In this document: piece by piece, positions 49,332-59,214 of the stretch
Layout of the letters: every line of letters begins with the position of its first letter
Numbering within the stretch: position 1 is the first letter of the stretch
Assembly: GCA_964030475.1 (NCBI GenBank)
Contig: CAXIPT010000002.1
Location: forward strand, 12,878,270 to 12,942,269
DNA length: 64,000 nucleotides
Origin: Tethya wilhelma
Taxonomy: Eukaryota; Porifera; Demospongiae; Tethyida; Tethyidae
Reading direction: 5' to 3'
Notes under the pieces: generated by a model
Told to the model about the DNA's origin: nothing
Seen by the model: only the letters and a program-made list of their open reading frames with translations
Databases searched by the model: none
Translations under genes and position numbers: made by a program

Positions 49332-50109
49332 CACGTGAGGATACAACTGAATCATTTTAGTATGATTGCTATGTATGTGTATTCAGCTACAGGAGATTAC
49401 TACAGATGAGGAATTACGTCAGCTGGTTCAGTCATCTGACTACAGCTTCATCCTTGATTGTGGTGTAACCACACCTGTAACAAGAATGACTTGCGTTGAT
49501 GTACCAAAGATCGTATCTGCAGTATGTTTGCACCTTATAATCCTTGGCAGTCTTGCGGAACTGGAGCAAATGAAGAGGGGGTTCCAAACAGCCCGCTTTA
49601 CTTCCCTTATGGAACACAATGCTCCATTGATGAAAGAGCTTTTCGTTCACACTGTTAAGCACATAACAGCTGATTTTATACAAGACCTTTTTGTCGTTAG
49701 CTATTCAGATGCTGGTTCTAACAACAGAAAGAAGGAAGAGTCCCTGATCATGAATTGGGTATCATATCTTCAGCATTTGGAAGGTGAGTATATCGTATTA
49801 ATTTTTAGTATGTATACTGTTTGCATTGTGCTTACTATAATTGTGTACATTGCTTCAGATAATCCCCAGGACTCTCCTACCTTGGAAGATGTTTTCATCT
49901 TCTTGACAGGTTGTTCTAATGTTCCTCCTCTTGGATTTGTGGGAGTCAGACCTACTATTCGTTTTAGTGATTTGCGTATACTTCCTAAGGTGTCAACATG
50001 CTCTCTCGTATTTACATTGCCATACTCTTTACCAACGGAATTTACCGAGTTCCGAGAGAAGATGAGTTTTGCAGTTTTGAATTCACAGGGATTTTTCGGA
50101 CAGGTTTGA
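48525..50109 (+). CDS. Transposon-borne HECT ubiquitin-ligase-like protein, C-terminal part
   Basis: Exons 48525-48634, 48792-49278, 49387-49783 and 49859-50109 are in phase to a TGA. The translation is a HECT-like domain: HIRVTFLGESAIDGGGPRRE at the start, and a C-lobe with ILPKVSTCSLVFTLPYSLP that keeps the catalytic Cys. HECT enzymes accept ubiquitin on this Cys and pass it to substrates. The 5' part is missing at the gap; the N-terminus of the same protein is at 62012-62494 on another contig. It lies convergent to an integrase-type transposase inside a shared pair of inverted terminal repeats, so it is an element gene rather than a host gene. It resembles the many animal proteins annotated as G2/M-phase-specific E3-like. 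Confidence 0.8.
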
Positions 50110-50527
50110 ATGTGTTCTTCGGACATTGTTATCATAATATCATCATTTCGTACTTATGTGTTCCACTGAACTTTGTTTGACTAGTATAAGTATTATATTA
50201 CCTGTTTCATCATCATAATTTCTTGTTATTGTTAGTGACATTATGCTGGTTTTGCAACCTAACATGCAAATATGACACTTTTGAATTACTGTATTCAAAA
50301 CTTGAAGGCCGGTATGAATGTGTTCTTCAGACATTAATTGTTATCATCATTTCGTACTTATGTGTTCCAGACCCGCTGAACTTAATTGAATGCGTTTGAC
50401 TAGTGAGTATTATAATTTTCATCATAAGTTTCTTGTTATTGTTAGTGACATTATGTGCTGTTATTATGTTACATATAATCTGCCTAATATGCTATTATGA
50501 CACTATTGTATTCAAAACTTGAAGGTA
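50106..50527. repeat. Tandem duplication of about 205 bp between HECT and transposase genes
   Basis: 50106-50306 and about 50311-50527 are imperfect direct copies (GGTTTGAATGTGTTCTTCGG, TTTCGTACTTATGTGTTCCA, TTGTTATTGTTAGTGACATT, TATTCAAAACTTGAAGG). The second copy contributes the last codons and stop of the minus-strand transposase; the first begins at the HECT stop. The convergent 3' ends may therefore have been built by duplication. Confidence 0.75.
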
Positions 50528-52602
50528 TAAATCAATTCCATATTCAGTGCTAGCTGTTAAAGGGTCTACAAGTTCATCAAGGGAAACATTATCAGGTACT
50601 GGTGTTTCGGGCACTTCTACTGTATCATGATCATCAGGTTCTTCACAAGGAAATGGCCCTTCCCAGTCAACTCCATAACTGTCCAATTCATCCTATACAA
50701 TCGTGCAGATCCATGCATTAGGAAGAAGGAAAATGTTTTAAGTTGGGTAGGTCAAGTTACTCTGTTATATTATACCTGACTAAGCTGTTCAAACATCTCC
50801 GTCCCAACAAGTGATGTTGATCCTGACAGGTGTTGCATTCCACTCGTCCAAAGTTGATATGGTGTCTGGTTATTCTCTGAGCTCATTGGATGCATAAGCC
50901 ACCCTTGTTTCCATTCCTGTAAATGCTGATTAATTCGTGGAATAAAAATGTAATGTAACGAGAAGAGATGTAGCTCATTCACGGGATTGAGGAGTTCCAA
51001 ATCCTCCATGTGATGAAATAAATCACAATAGAATCGCAAAACTCCTTGGTAGACATCTCTCCAGAGCCTTTCAACCCTTTGATTGTGCACACTTTTGCCA
51101 GCAATCACAGATCCTCTTCCAGTACCTCGGTTCGGATGTGACAACATAAACCAAGCCACGTCAACATTTTCCCCACCTTTGTCACACCGTACACGAGATG
51201 GCAATCCCCACGCTGACACAGCTGACAAAAAACTCTCCATTACTGTACTGGCTCTATTGTTGCTTGAGCAACATAAATAAACAGGTACACGAGAATACCC
51301 ATCAACTCCGGCATGTACAACCATTCTCCATCTGAAATTCATGAACAGTATTGCACCGTAACCAAAAATACACTCACATCACATAATTACATACATTGTA
51401 ACCTATACCAGTAACCACATGCATGTATTATTACAATTATACCTATGCATGCACTAAACATAAAAATAATATTATTGCCTTCTTTACTTTAGTGAAACAT
51501 CCACATTAAACATGATTACATGGTTAAACTCATTGACAAGTAATATATTCACATATACACCCATATAATTATATACACGTGTATACACACACACACCTAC
51601 CCACCCACACACACCCACACAAAATAAATCCTTCAGCTACCCTAGAGGTAATGCCAAGCTGGTCGAGCCAGCATGCCTGTGCACTAGGCAGGTGCCTGAG
51701 CCATGCAACTGTACACTCCTGGAGAATGGCTAGTATACATACACATACACACACAGTATAGTATGAGGAACTGTCATAACCATGAGCTATGTTTTCTTCT
51801 CGCCCTCACCCCACACCCACATACATACACACAAGTACACAACACACACATACTCATGACACATGCAAATACACAAACACCACAAACTGATCTAAACTTA
51901 CCGAATCATTTTATGATTTCCGTCAATGTGCCATAAGGACAGAGGACCTGAAACACTGTACTTCCTGCGGTGTATTGTATCTCTCCATCGAAGAGCCACA
52001 CCTTCTGGATCAATCCTGTGCATGGATCTCCTGATTCTGGCATGAATTACTCTTATTCCTCGCTGGCGAAGGTGACCATCCATCATTCGAAAACCACAAT
52101 TAGGGAAGAGATTGTGAATGTCATCCACTAATCTATCTAGCTCAGAGTCACTGATATCTGAGTAGAGATCAGACACTGACAAGCCATATTGGGTCATTCT
52201 TCTCCTTACTGTACGTAGAGACACACCAAGTATAGAGGCAATCTTTGGGCAACTGAAATGTAACTGTAGGAGATGTTCAAGCTGTTCTTTGGGGATATCA
52301 AACTTTGGCCGTCCTCTAGGCCTCTGTAAATCATCACTCTCTTGCATGAAACTCGCTGTGTATCCCACATTATCTGGTTCTTCCATATGCTGTTCTATAT
52401 CAACAAGTAGACTGTGGCACATTCCCACTTGTTCAACAAGAAGATCATCCTCACAGTACACAAGCAAAAGTCTGTACAGCTGACTGCAAACGAATGTAAG
52501 GGTGTCCAGTGAGGTTGGTGAACGATCTTCCTCGAACTTTTCTACTGCTCTGACAACAGCTCCACATACAGTAGATATAGCTACTTGAGAATCAGACTCC
52601 AT
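50495..52602 (-). CDS. IS3/retroviral-integrase-like DDE transposase (IS3EU-like)
   Basis: Three exons (51902-52602, 50776-51331, 50495-50692), phases consistent, 484 residues. A helix-turn-helix ([17 protein letters not shown]) lies near residue 120. The catalytic core has Asp in LWHIDGNHK, Asp in [10 protein letters not shown] and Glu in [11 protein letters not shown] with 36 residues between the last two, the D-D-35-E pattern of IS3 and rve integrases. It would cut and join the element ends in the nucleus. All introns and the frame are intact, so it may be functional. It reads inward from the right subterminal array. The IS3EU superfamily name is provisional; the 6-bp target duplication and TAT...ATA termini fit what I recall of that group. 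Confidence 0.82.
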
Positions 52603-52689
52603 GCTGTAAATATTTGCTAGCCAATTTTTCGCTTTGATGACCCCTTACCTAGAGACTAGGTTCAAAGGTCAACCCTTCCCCTATTAAAC

Positions 52690-53170
52690 TGGCAAAGCAC
52701 ACCTTCATGCAGAGCAAGACCGCCTTCATAAAGGCAGCAGCGCCTTCATCTAAAGCAAGACCGCCTTCATAAAGGCAGTAGCGCCTTCATGCAGAGCAGG
52801 ACCGCCTTCATAAAGGCAGTAGCGCCTTCATCTAAAGCAAGACCGCCTTCATAAAGGCAGTAGCGCCTTCATGCAGAGCAGGACCGCCTTCATAAAGGCA
52901 GTAGCGCCTTCATCTAAAGCAAGACCGCCTTCATAAAGGCAGTAGCGCCTTCATCTAAAGCAAGACCGCCTTCATCAAAGATGCTTGCGCCTTCATGCAG
53001 AGCAGGACCGCCTTCATAAAGGCAGTAGCGCCTTCATGCAGAGCAAGACCGCCTTCATAAAGGCAGTAGCACCTTCATGATATGATCAAGACCGCCTTGT
53101 GAATCATGCAAACCATGTTCATATTGTTCATAGTATAATCGCATAATTTTGGCACTAATAACACTTCATA
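52690..53170. mobile_element. Right end of the IS3EU-like element: TIR and subterminal tandem array
   Basis: The outer end is CACTTCATA at 53162-53170; the TIR covers about 53086-53170. Inside it are about nine tandem units of 41 bp, each with ACCGCCTTCATAAAGGCAGT and then GCGCCTTCATG or GCGCCTTCATC, with alternating GCAGAGCA and CTAAAGCA variants (about 52700-53090). AATATT at 53171-53176 is the target duplication. The same array and TIR occur inverted at 61508-61876. Such arrays are typical transposase-binding sites. 52603-52690 is the short 5' flank of the transposase gene. Confidence 0.88.
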
Positions 53171-54540
53171 AATATTAGGACTTGACTTAGCATACACTGC
53201 TCCACCAAATCTCTGATCTCCAATCACAATGTTATTGTTGTGATAAGAGCTGACTATCATGATATTGGGACATGAATAAGCATACACTGCTCCACCAAAT
53301 CCATCTCGATCTCCAGTCACAATGTTATGGTTGAGAATACTATTGACTATAGTCATGGAACTAGAGTCAGCATACACTGCTCCACCAAGTACATCCCGAT
53401 CTCCAGTCACAATGTTATTGTTAAATGTACTATTGACTATAGTTATATCAGGACTTATAATTGAGAGTAAAATGCTCCACCAGCTCCATTCAGTACTGCT
53501 GTCACAGTATTGTTATTTAATGTACTATTCACTATGGTGATTTTAGGACTTGCATGAGCAAACACTGCTCCACCAAATCCACCTCTATCTCCTCTCACAG
53601 TGTTGTTGTTAAGTGTGCTATTGACTATAGTGATACTAGGACTTCTGTAAGCAAACACTGCTCCACCTTCACTTGCAGCTCCTATGTGCATGATGTCCTG
53701 CATGGCCAGTCACAGTGTTACAGTTGAGAGCACTATTGATTATAGTGATATTGGGACTTGACTCAATATATACTGCACCACCTCGACCATGGTAGCCATT
53801 AACAGTGTAATAGTTGTTGCTGAGAGTACTGTTGACTATACTGATATTAGGACTAAAGTAAGCATATATTGCACCACCACCTCCAACTTGATCTCCAGTT
53901 GCAATATTGTTTTCAAGAATACAATTTGAAATACTAGTCTAGTATTCAGCTTGCTGTTTATTAAACTTATTCCTCTATCAAAGAAATAGAAAGTGCTTTT
54001 CACAATATTAGCAGATGTCACACTAACAAGAGTCAGTCCAGTTCCATTGCCTCCCTGACCATTGAAACTACAATTGTCTATTGTAAACTCTCTGATCTCA
54101 TTGACTTTATTATCCACACACCCAAGGAATGCTATTTTTCTTATGTCAACTACATTGATAAACTGAAAATCAAACCTAGCAGACTGATAGCAGGTGATTG
54201 AAGTATCATTATGTGAGATTATGTTAGATGCAGTAATTGACACACTTGTGATATTTTGAATGGTCAATACTGAATTAAGGTTGTGGTTCCCAGGTAAAAG
54301 GATAAGAGAGGTGCTGGAAGCAAAGTAGTTTCTGGATTTGTTAGTATACTGGGAGAGAGTGAAGCAAGGCACACCTTCTTCAGGATATGGGGTGTTTGAT
54401 GATGGTGTGACATAGTAGGTCTTAGCAGATGCAGTGAATGCTAGCAAAGCTAGAAATGAAATCACTTTAGTCATGACACCCTTCAGGTGCATGTATTCAA
54501 AATCCGATACAAAATGGCACTTAATTGTATATGAGTCCAC
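53171..54540 (-). pseudogene. Beta-helix surface protein gene, 5' part, cut by the transposon
   Basis: The start is MDSYTIKCHF at 54540, with a signal-like segment (VISFLALLAFTASAKTYYVT). About 200 residues of N-terminal domain are followed by repeats of the type GGAVYA-SSPNITIVNSTLNNNTV (GGA-V/I and FxxN-style parallel beta-helix, as in Pmp-like repeats). The frame shifts at least three times (near 53945, 53700 and 53455), so it is degenerate or badly sequenced. At 53171-53176 the Asn-Ile codons (AATATT) meet the transposon end. The gene resumes after the element at 61507 on another contig. A duplicate of its first part is at 62496-62686. Confidence 0.72.
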
Positions 54541-55498
54541 CTTTTAGGTTTGAATGTCTTCTCTATACTATAATTATTAGACTGAACCTGAATAATGCAT
54601 GTGTAATTGATACCATGTTTACTTAATAAACATATCCTATAAAGCGTCATTAATGCTCTTTACCTTAATAACACTAAAGTATTTGGAAAATTCACATTCA
54701 TAATTTTTAGCTTATTATTAGCAATTCACTGACTGTCATAATTAAATTTGGTGATTTAATGCCACATATTACATATTGCCTGATTGAAAAAAACCCTGTA
54801 ATGCCATGTATGTAGGTCTTGAGACCTAGCTGGTTCGGATGTCAACTATAGTATCTATGCATGAATAGTAGTATACTATAGCTACGACTATTCTTTGCTC
54901 CAATGTCTTTGATTTCTAGTAGCTCATTGGAAGAGCATTCAACTAGAATTTGAAAGATCTGTATTCAAATCCCATGTAGCTAGATTTCACGATTTTTTTG
55001 AGTTTATCCATGCAACCATGATTATAGCTCCTGGCCGACTAAGCAAGATTGGATTTATAAAATATAATATTATGGCACACTTTGTCAAGTTGGGAAGAAC
55101 ATGCTGGTCATGTATTAGAATCATGCGGGTCATATACATGCATTTGTAGGCCTTGAGATCTGTGTGGGACTACTATTTTATTCTCTGCTCCAATACTAGT
55201 GAGTTCTAGTAGCTCAGGGGTAAGGGCATTCGACTAGAATTCAAATACCTGGGAAAATTTGCCAAATTTACAGTACCCATACAGTTTCATTGGTTCTTCT
55301 TGTATAAGCCCATATACTCCTGGCATACTTTACATAATATTATACTGAATAAATAGTGCATACGAACAAATCATTATGATACTGTATTCATTGCAAATAG
55401 GGTGGGCTTGCCCAAACATATGCAATGACTCTTAATTTTCATGCTTATACCTATTGATAGTGTACACCTTTCTAGTAAATTTTTCTTTTCTTTGACTG
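54350..55498. repeat. 1149-bp segment duplicated at 62496-63644
   Basis: The two copies differ at very few bases (for example the codon for Val/Ala in the signal segment). This copy ends exactly at the N at 55499 and the other begins exactly after the N at 62495. They are overlapping contig ends, and the contig 55500-62494 was wrongly placed between them. Non-coding content 54541-55498: AT-rich flank and two tRNA-like pieces. Confidence 0.92.
54913..54987 (+). repeat. tRNA-like sequence (degenerate tRNA or SINE head)
   Basis: TAGCTCATTGGAAGAGC is a good A box/D arm. TTCAA and TTGAA form an anticodon stem around CTAGAAT. ATTCAAATCCC resembles a B box, but the T stem and acceptor stem are imperfect. 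A related half (A box and anticodon arm, no B box) lies at 55203-55253. Both recur in the contig-end duplicate (63059 and 63349 on). Probably tRNA-derived repeats, not working tRNA genes. Confidence 0.55.
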
Positions 55499-55499
55499 N

Positions 55500-57389
55500 G
55501 TGTCACAGTGTGACATGGATATATTGTTTTGTGCTTGTTATCTTACGTGGAATTGTCACATTGAAAGCATCAGTAATTATCAGTGGCTATAATAGAGTTC
55601 CATCGACTGAGGTTATCAATGTCACTAGTGTCTTCATTAATATTCATGTACGTCCATTGTGGTTGTGGGGAATTCATAAAACCACCTGTTGTCTTGATTG
55701 CACTGCAGTTTATGGCATACTGCTGACCAAGCATGGGTGGGTTATTGTCAGTTATGTAAACATAGCTGTTTAGTATACAGTGTGTAGTCTCTATACTATA
55801 TCCTATTATGATTTCATGTCTGGGGAGTTTTATAGATGACCTATCTAGCAGTATAAAGGGAAATCTGGGGGACCCACTGAGAGATCAAGGGTTTTATTAG
55901 AGCCTTACAATCTACCAATTCAGTTTTAGTGAATGAAAGATTGTGGTTATGCTAATATTTACAGCTGTAGATAACCATTTAAACGCACTCAGTTGGGACT
56001 GAATTTGAACTTGCATTGCATTATTGTTATGTCAAGACTTACTTTGAACTATGATCCTGAGTCAGATTGAGTTCATCATTATATCATTAATCATTGGTGA
56101 TGTAGTGGGCTGGGTCATATCCATGGCAGAAATAGCTTCTTCCATGGATAGTGTCATTTATTGCTAAGAGGTTGAGGTCTTCATTTGGATTTGAAATTTG
56201 GTAAATTGTCATTCTCATCCAACCATTGGGTACTTGAGTGGTTTCTCAAAGTAGTTACTAAGCAACAGTAGTAATTCACTTAATAACATGTGATTGCTTT
56301 GAAAAGTCACAGTGTAAACTTGCAACTATATAATTTGTCTGTTTGTGTGTTTGCCATTTCCTATAGCAACCAAAGTTTTTTTTATAGGCTAATGGCCAAT
56401 TATACTCAGTCTGGATGGGTGGACCGTTGAGGTATAGTAACCAAAATCAATTTTTCATCTGGTATAGTTATGCCTGTCACTGTACCAGTGTTCACCCCAG
56501 AAATTTCTGATAGCTAGGTACTACTCTTCTTTCGCTTTGAGTTCTGGCTCACTAGCTACAGAAGCAGGCAGTATTAGCTGTGTGGAGGCCTTTTTTTAGA
56601 GTCACATGGTAACATGGCTCTACTGACAATACTCAAATCACTCCCATATCATGTGATTTGACATGATGCCATTATTACAAAATGTGTGGTTGCTAGCATT
56701 TATAAAGCCAGATTATTCTCTCAGATATTGTTTTAGATAAATGTCAAGCGCGGTATATACCTCGCATACCTAGCTTTAGGGTGAACACTGCACTGTACGT
56801 TTGGTTTGACCCTAAAAATGATCAGCCACGTAACCCAGGTCTTACTGTATACCTTAAGGTGACATAATTTTCAATTATTTGCAAATTTCAGAATATCTAT
56901 GCATTTACTATATTGTTGAAAATGCCGAACATGTGGTGTGTGAAGTGGCCTGTATTAAACCTTGGTACTGCAAAAATTAGTCATTGACAACTAATTATAT
57001 GGAAAAGAAACAAAACTTGTGCATAATAACAATTCCAGGCAAAATCTGATTGTGATTCTAAAGAATTGACTGCATGGTGATTAAAGAAACGGATATATAT
57101 AATCTATTATGATATTTAATGTTTGAAACATAATCAATGTACAACCCGAGACTGGCAAGTTATTATACGGAAATAACATTATTACATGTATAGCATGATT
57201 GTGCACGTGTATGCATAGATTGCATGCTGATGAGAATGAATAGCATATAGTCATTTTGTTGATAATGTTTCGATTTAAAATTTTTGATTATATAGTGCTT
57301 AAAATGCCTTTCCTCTGAGAGTTTTGTATGCATTTGTATACTTGATGTTTGATTGTGTACACAACAGTTTTGTTCATCATGATGTGTGA
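55500..57389. other. Non-coding region at the start of the misplaced contig
   Basis: No convincing gene; an open frame at 55441-55773 runs across the N and is artefactual. It contains a hAT-type MITE (56486-56790). I see no beta-helix coding sequence here, although the gene starting at 57390 would be expected to have such an upstream part. Confidence 0.5.
56486..56790. mobile_element. hAT-type MITE, 305 bp, 8-bp target duplication
   Basis: The ends CAGTGTTCACCC and GGGTGAACACTG are inverted. CACTGTAC is present on both sides (56478-56485 and 56791-56798), a perfect 8-bp duplication as made by hAT transposases. AGCTAGGTA near the left end and TACCTAGCT near the right extend the inverted repeat imperfectly. 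No coding capacity. Confidence 0.88.
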
Positions 57390-59171
57390 TATAATATTAT
57401 ATATAACATTGGATTTAAAAATGACAGCTTACGTTGTAAATGTGATCCCACAATCTATCCTGAGTATATTTCAAATTGTTCTATTGAGACAGAAACAGTC
57501 CAGAGAAAAGATAATGTTTGGTTTGCTTACCTGAATGACACAGATCATCGATGCTATGTACTACACAAACACTGTCCTTTTGACTACTGTCATCCACCAA
57601 ATGAAAACACATTGGTCAATTTAAACATTGAAAATGGTGCTATATATAATGAACTATGTGTATTCAATCGCTCAGGAAAACTCTGTGGATCTTGTGAAGA
57701 TGGTCTCAGTCTCTCTCTTGGTAGTTCACATTGCAGGCCATGTTCTAACAAATGGCTAGCATTGTTCATTGTATTTGCTGTTGCTGGAATAGCACTAATT
57801 GCTTTTATTCTTAAAGTAAACTTTGTGGTAGCTGAAGGAACAATTAATGGATTAATTCTGTATGCCAACGTATTTGCTGCAAATCGTGCCATTTTCTTCC
57901 CACATGATGAAACAAAGATACTGTCTGTCTTTATAGCATGGATCAATCTGGACTTTGGATTTGAGACTTGCTTATTTGATGGAATGGATGGCTATGTCAA
58001 AACCTGGTTACAACTTGCATTTCCACTCTATGTCATTTCCCTGGTTGTTGCAATTATTGTCATCAGTGACCATTCTACAAAGTTTGCAATGCTCTTTGTT
58101 GGAAAGAACCCAATAGCAACACTGGCTACTCTTATTCTACTTTCCTATACAAAGATCCTTCGTACAATCATTGCTGCATTACAATTTACTACACTCCAGT
58201 ACTCTGGTGGTTCACGTGAACTGGTCTGGCTGGTTGATGCTAACATCCCATATCTCAGTGGAAAGCATATCCCTCTCTTCATCACAGCTCTTATCATTGT
58301 TGTACTTGGAACAGCATTCACACTCATACTCTTTGCCTGGCAGTGGCTGGTTTATTGTCCCAACAGAGGACTTTTGAGATGGATCACTGGCAATGGTAAA
58401 TTCTTTGCTTTCATTGATGCTTACAACACTCCATACAACAAAGACCATCGCTATTGGATTGGACTGCTATTCTTGGTTCGAGGCATCTTGTACATTATAT
58501 CAGCAGTGAATGTTCTTGGAGATCCTCGTATCAATCTTCTCAGCATAGCTATAGTGATTACTAGTATTCTTATTTTTCAGATCCTTATAACAGAATGGAA
58601 ACATAACTTAATACACAAAAAGAAACGTAACAACGTGCTTGACATCATTTCTCTTTTGAACCTCATTGTTCTGTCTGTTGCCAGCTTGTTTATCAATGAA
58701 GTTAAGAACCAGACTGTGGTTGCTTATATTTCAACCAGTATTGCCTTTGCTACATTTCTTGTTATTCTTATGCACCACATGAAATCCTTTGTTATGAATG
58801 AGCTATTACAAAAGATAAAGTTTAAATTTTTCAGAGCGAACAAGGAAATTTATAATGACAATATTACACTGTCACGTCCACATCATTCGAACATAGAAAC
58901 AATTGCTGAGAGTGAGACTGAATTCAATGCCTTACCAGAACCATTGGATATCATACCTACACTTGACCAAGAAGAAATTCATTGTGAATCAGTCAAGGTT
59001 TTGTTTACTGCAGAATACACTGACAACAACCCAAAGAAATCCACCTCAGCATGTGGACATCAACACTCCACTATACCTCAACTCCTCCAACCATCATCAG
59101 TAACTAGTCCTTCCCTGGAAAAAGACTACCAATCAGAGGATGATGAGGAGTACACTCCTCTACTGCCGTAA
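57390..59171 (+). CDS. Multi-pass membrane half of a beta-helix surface protein
   Basis: The frame is open from about 57390 (FKNDSLRCKCDPTIYPEYIS) to the stop at 59171; the first ATG in that frame (57612) is inside a conserved region, so the start is missing. A Cys-rich stalk (LCGSCEDGLSLSLGSSHC) leads to about nine hydrophobic helices, then a cytoplasmic tail of about 110 residues with Ser/Glu and EDDEEYTPLLP. In sponges, from memory of such proteins, this region follows a secreted beta-helix domain in one polypeptide. Here no beta-helix precedes it, while the convergent minus-strand gene ends 44 bp away, just where its membrane part should begin. Function unknown; likely a surface receptor. 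Confidence 0.7.
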   Translation, partial: YNIIYNIGFKNDSLRCKCDPTIYPEYISNCSIETETVQRKDNVWFAYLNDTDHRCYVLHKHCPFDYCHPPNENTLVNLNIENGAIYNELCVFNRSGKLCGSCEDGLSLSLGSSHCRPCSNKWLALFIVFAVAGIALIAFILKVNFVVAEGTINGLILYANVFAANRAIFFPHDETKILSVFIAWINLDFGFETCLFDGMDGYVKTWLQLAFPLYVISLVVAIIVISDHSTKFAMLFVGKNPIATLATLILLSYTKILRTIIAALQFTTLQYSGGSRELVWLVDANIPYLSGKHIPLFITALIIVVLGTAFTLILFAWQWLVYCPNRGLLRWITGNGKFFAFIDAYNTPYNKDHRYWIGLLFLVRGILYIISAVNVLGDPRINLLSIAIVITSILIFQILITEWKHNLIHKKKRNNVLDIISLLNLIVLSVASLFINEVKNQTVVAYISTSIAFATFLVILMHHMKSFVMNELLQKIKFKFFRANKEIYNDNITLSRPHHSNIETIAESETEFNALPEPLDIIPTLDQEEIHCESVKVLFTAEYTDNNPKKSTSACGHQHSTIPQLLQPSSVTSPSLEKDYQSEDDEEYTPLLP

Positions 59172-59214
59172 GATTAACAGAAGCGCTGTATACACTGTAC
59201 TCAAACTCTAACAA

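Noticed and set aside
52700..53090. CRISPR-like array with regular units
   Set aside because: Animal DNA; units have no unique spacers, only two alternating variants, and the array is mirrored at the other end of a transposon.
54913..55253. Functional tRNA genes
   Set aside because: The T stem and acceptor stem do not pair properly and the second copy lacks a B box.
55441..55773. 110-codon open frame
   Set aside because: It spans the N at 55499, where two unrelated contigs meet.
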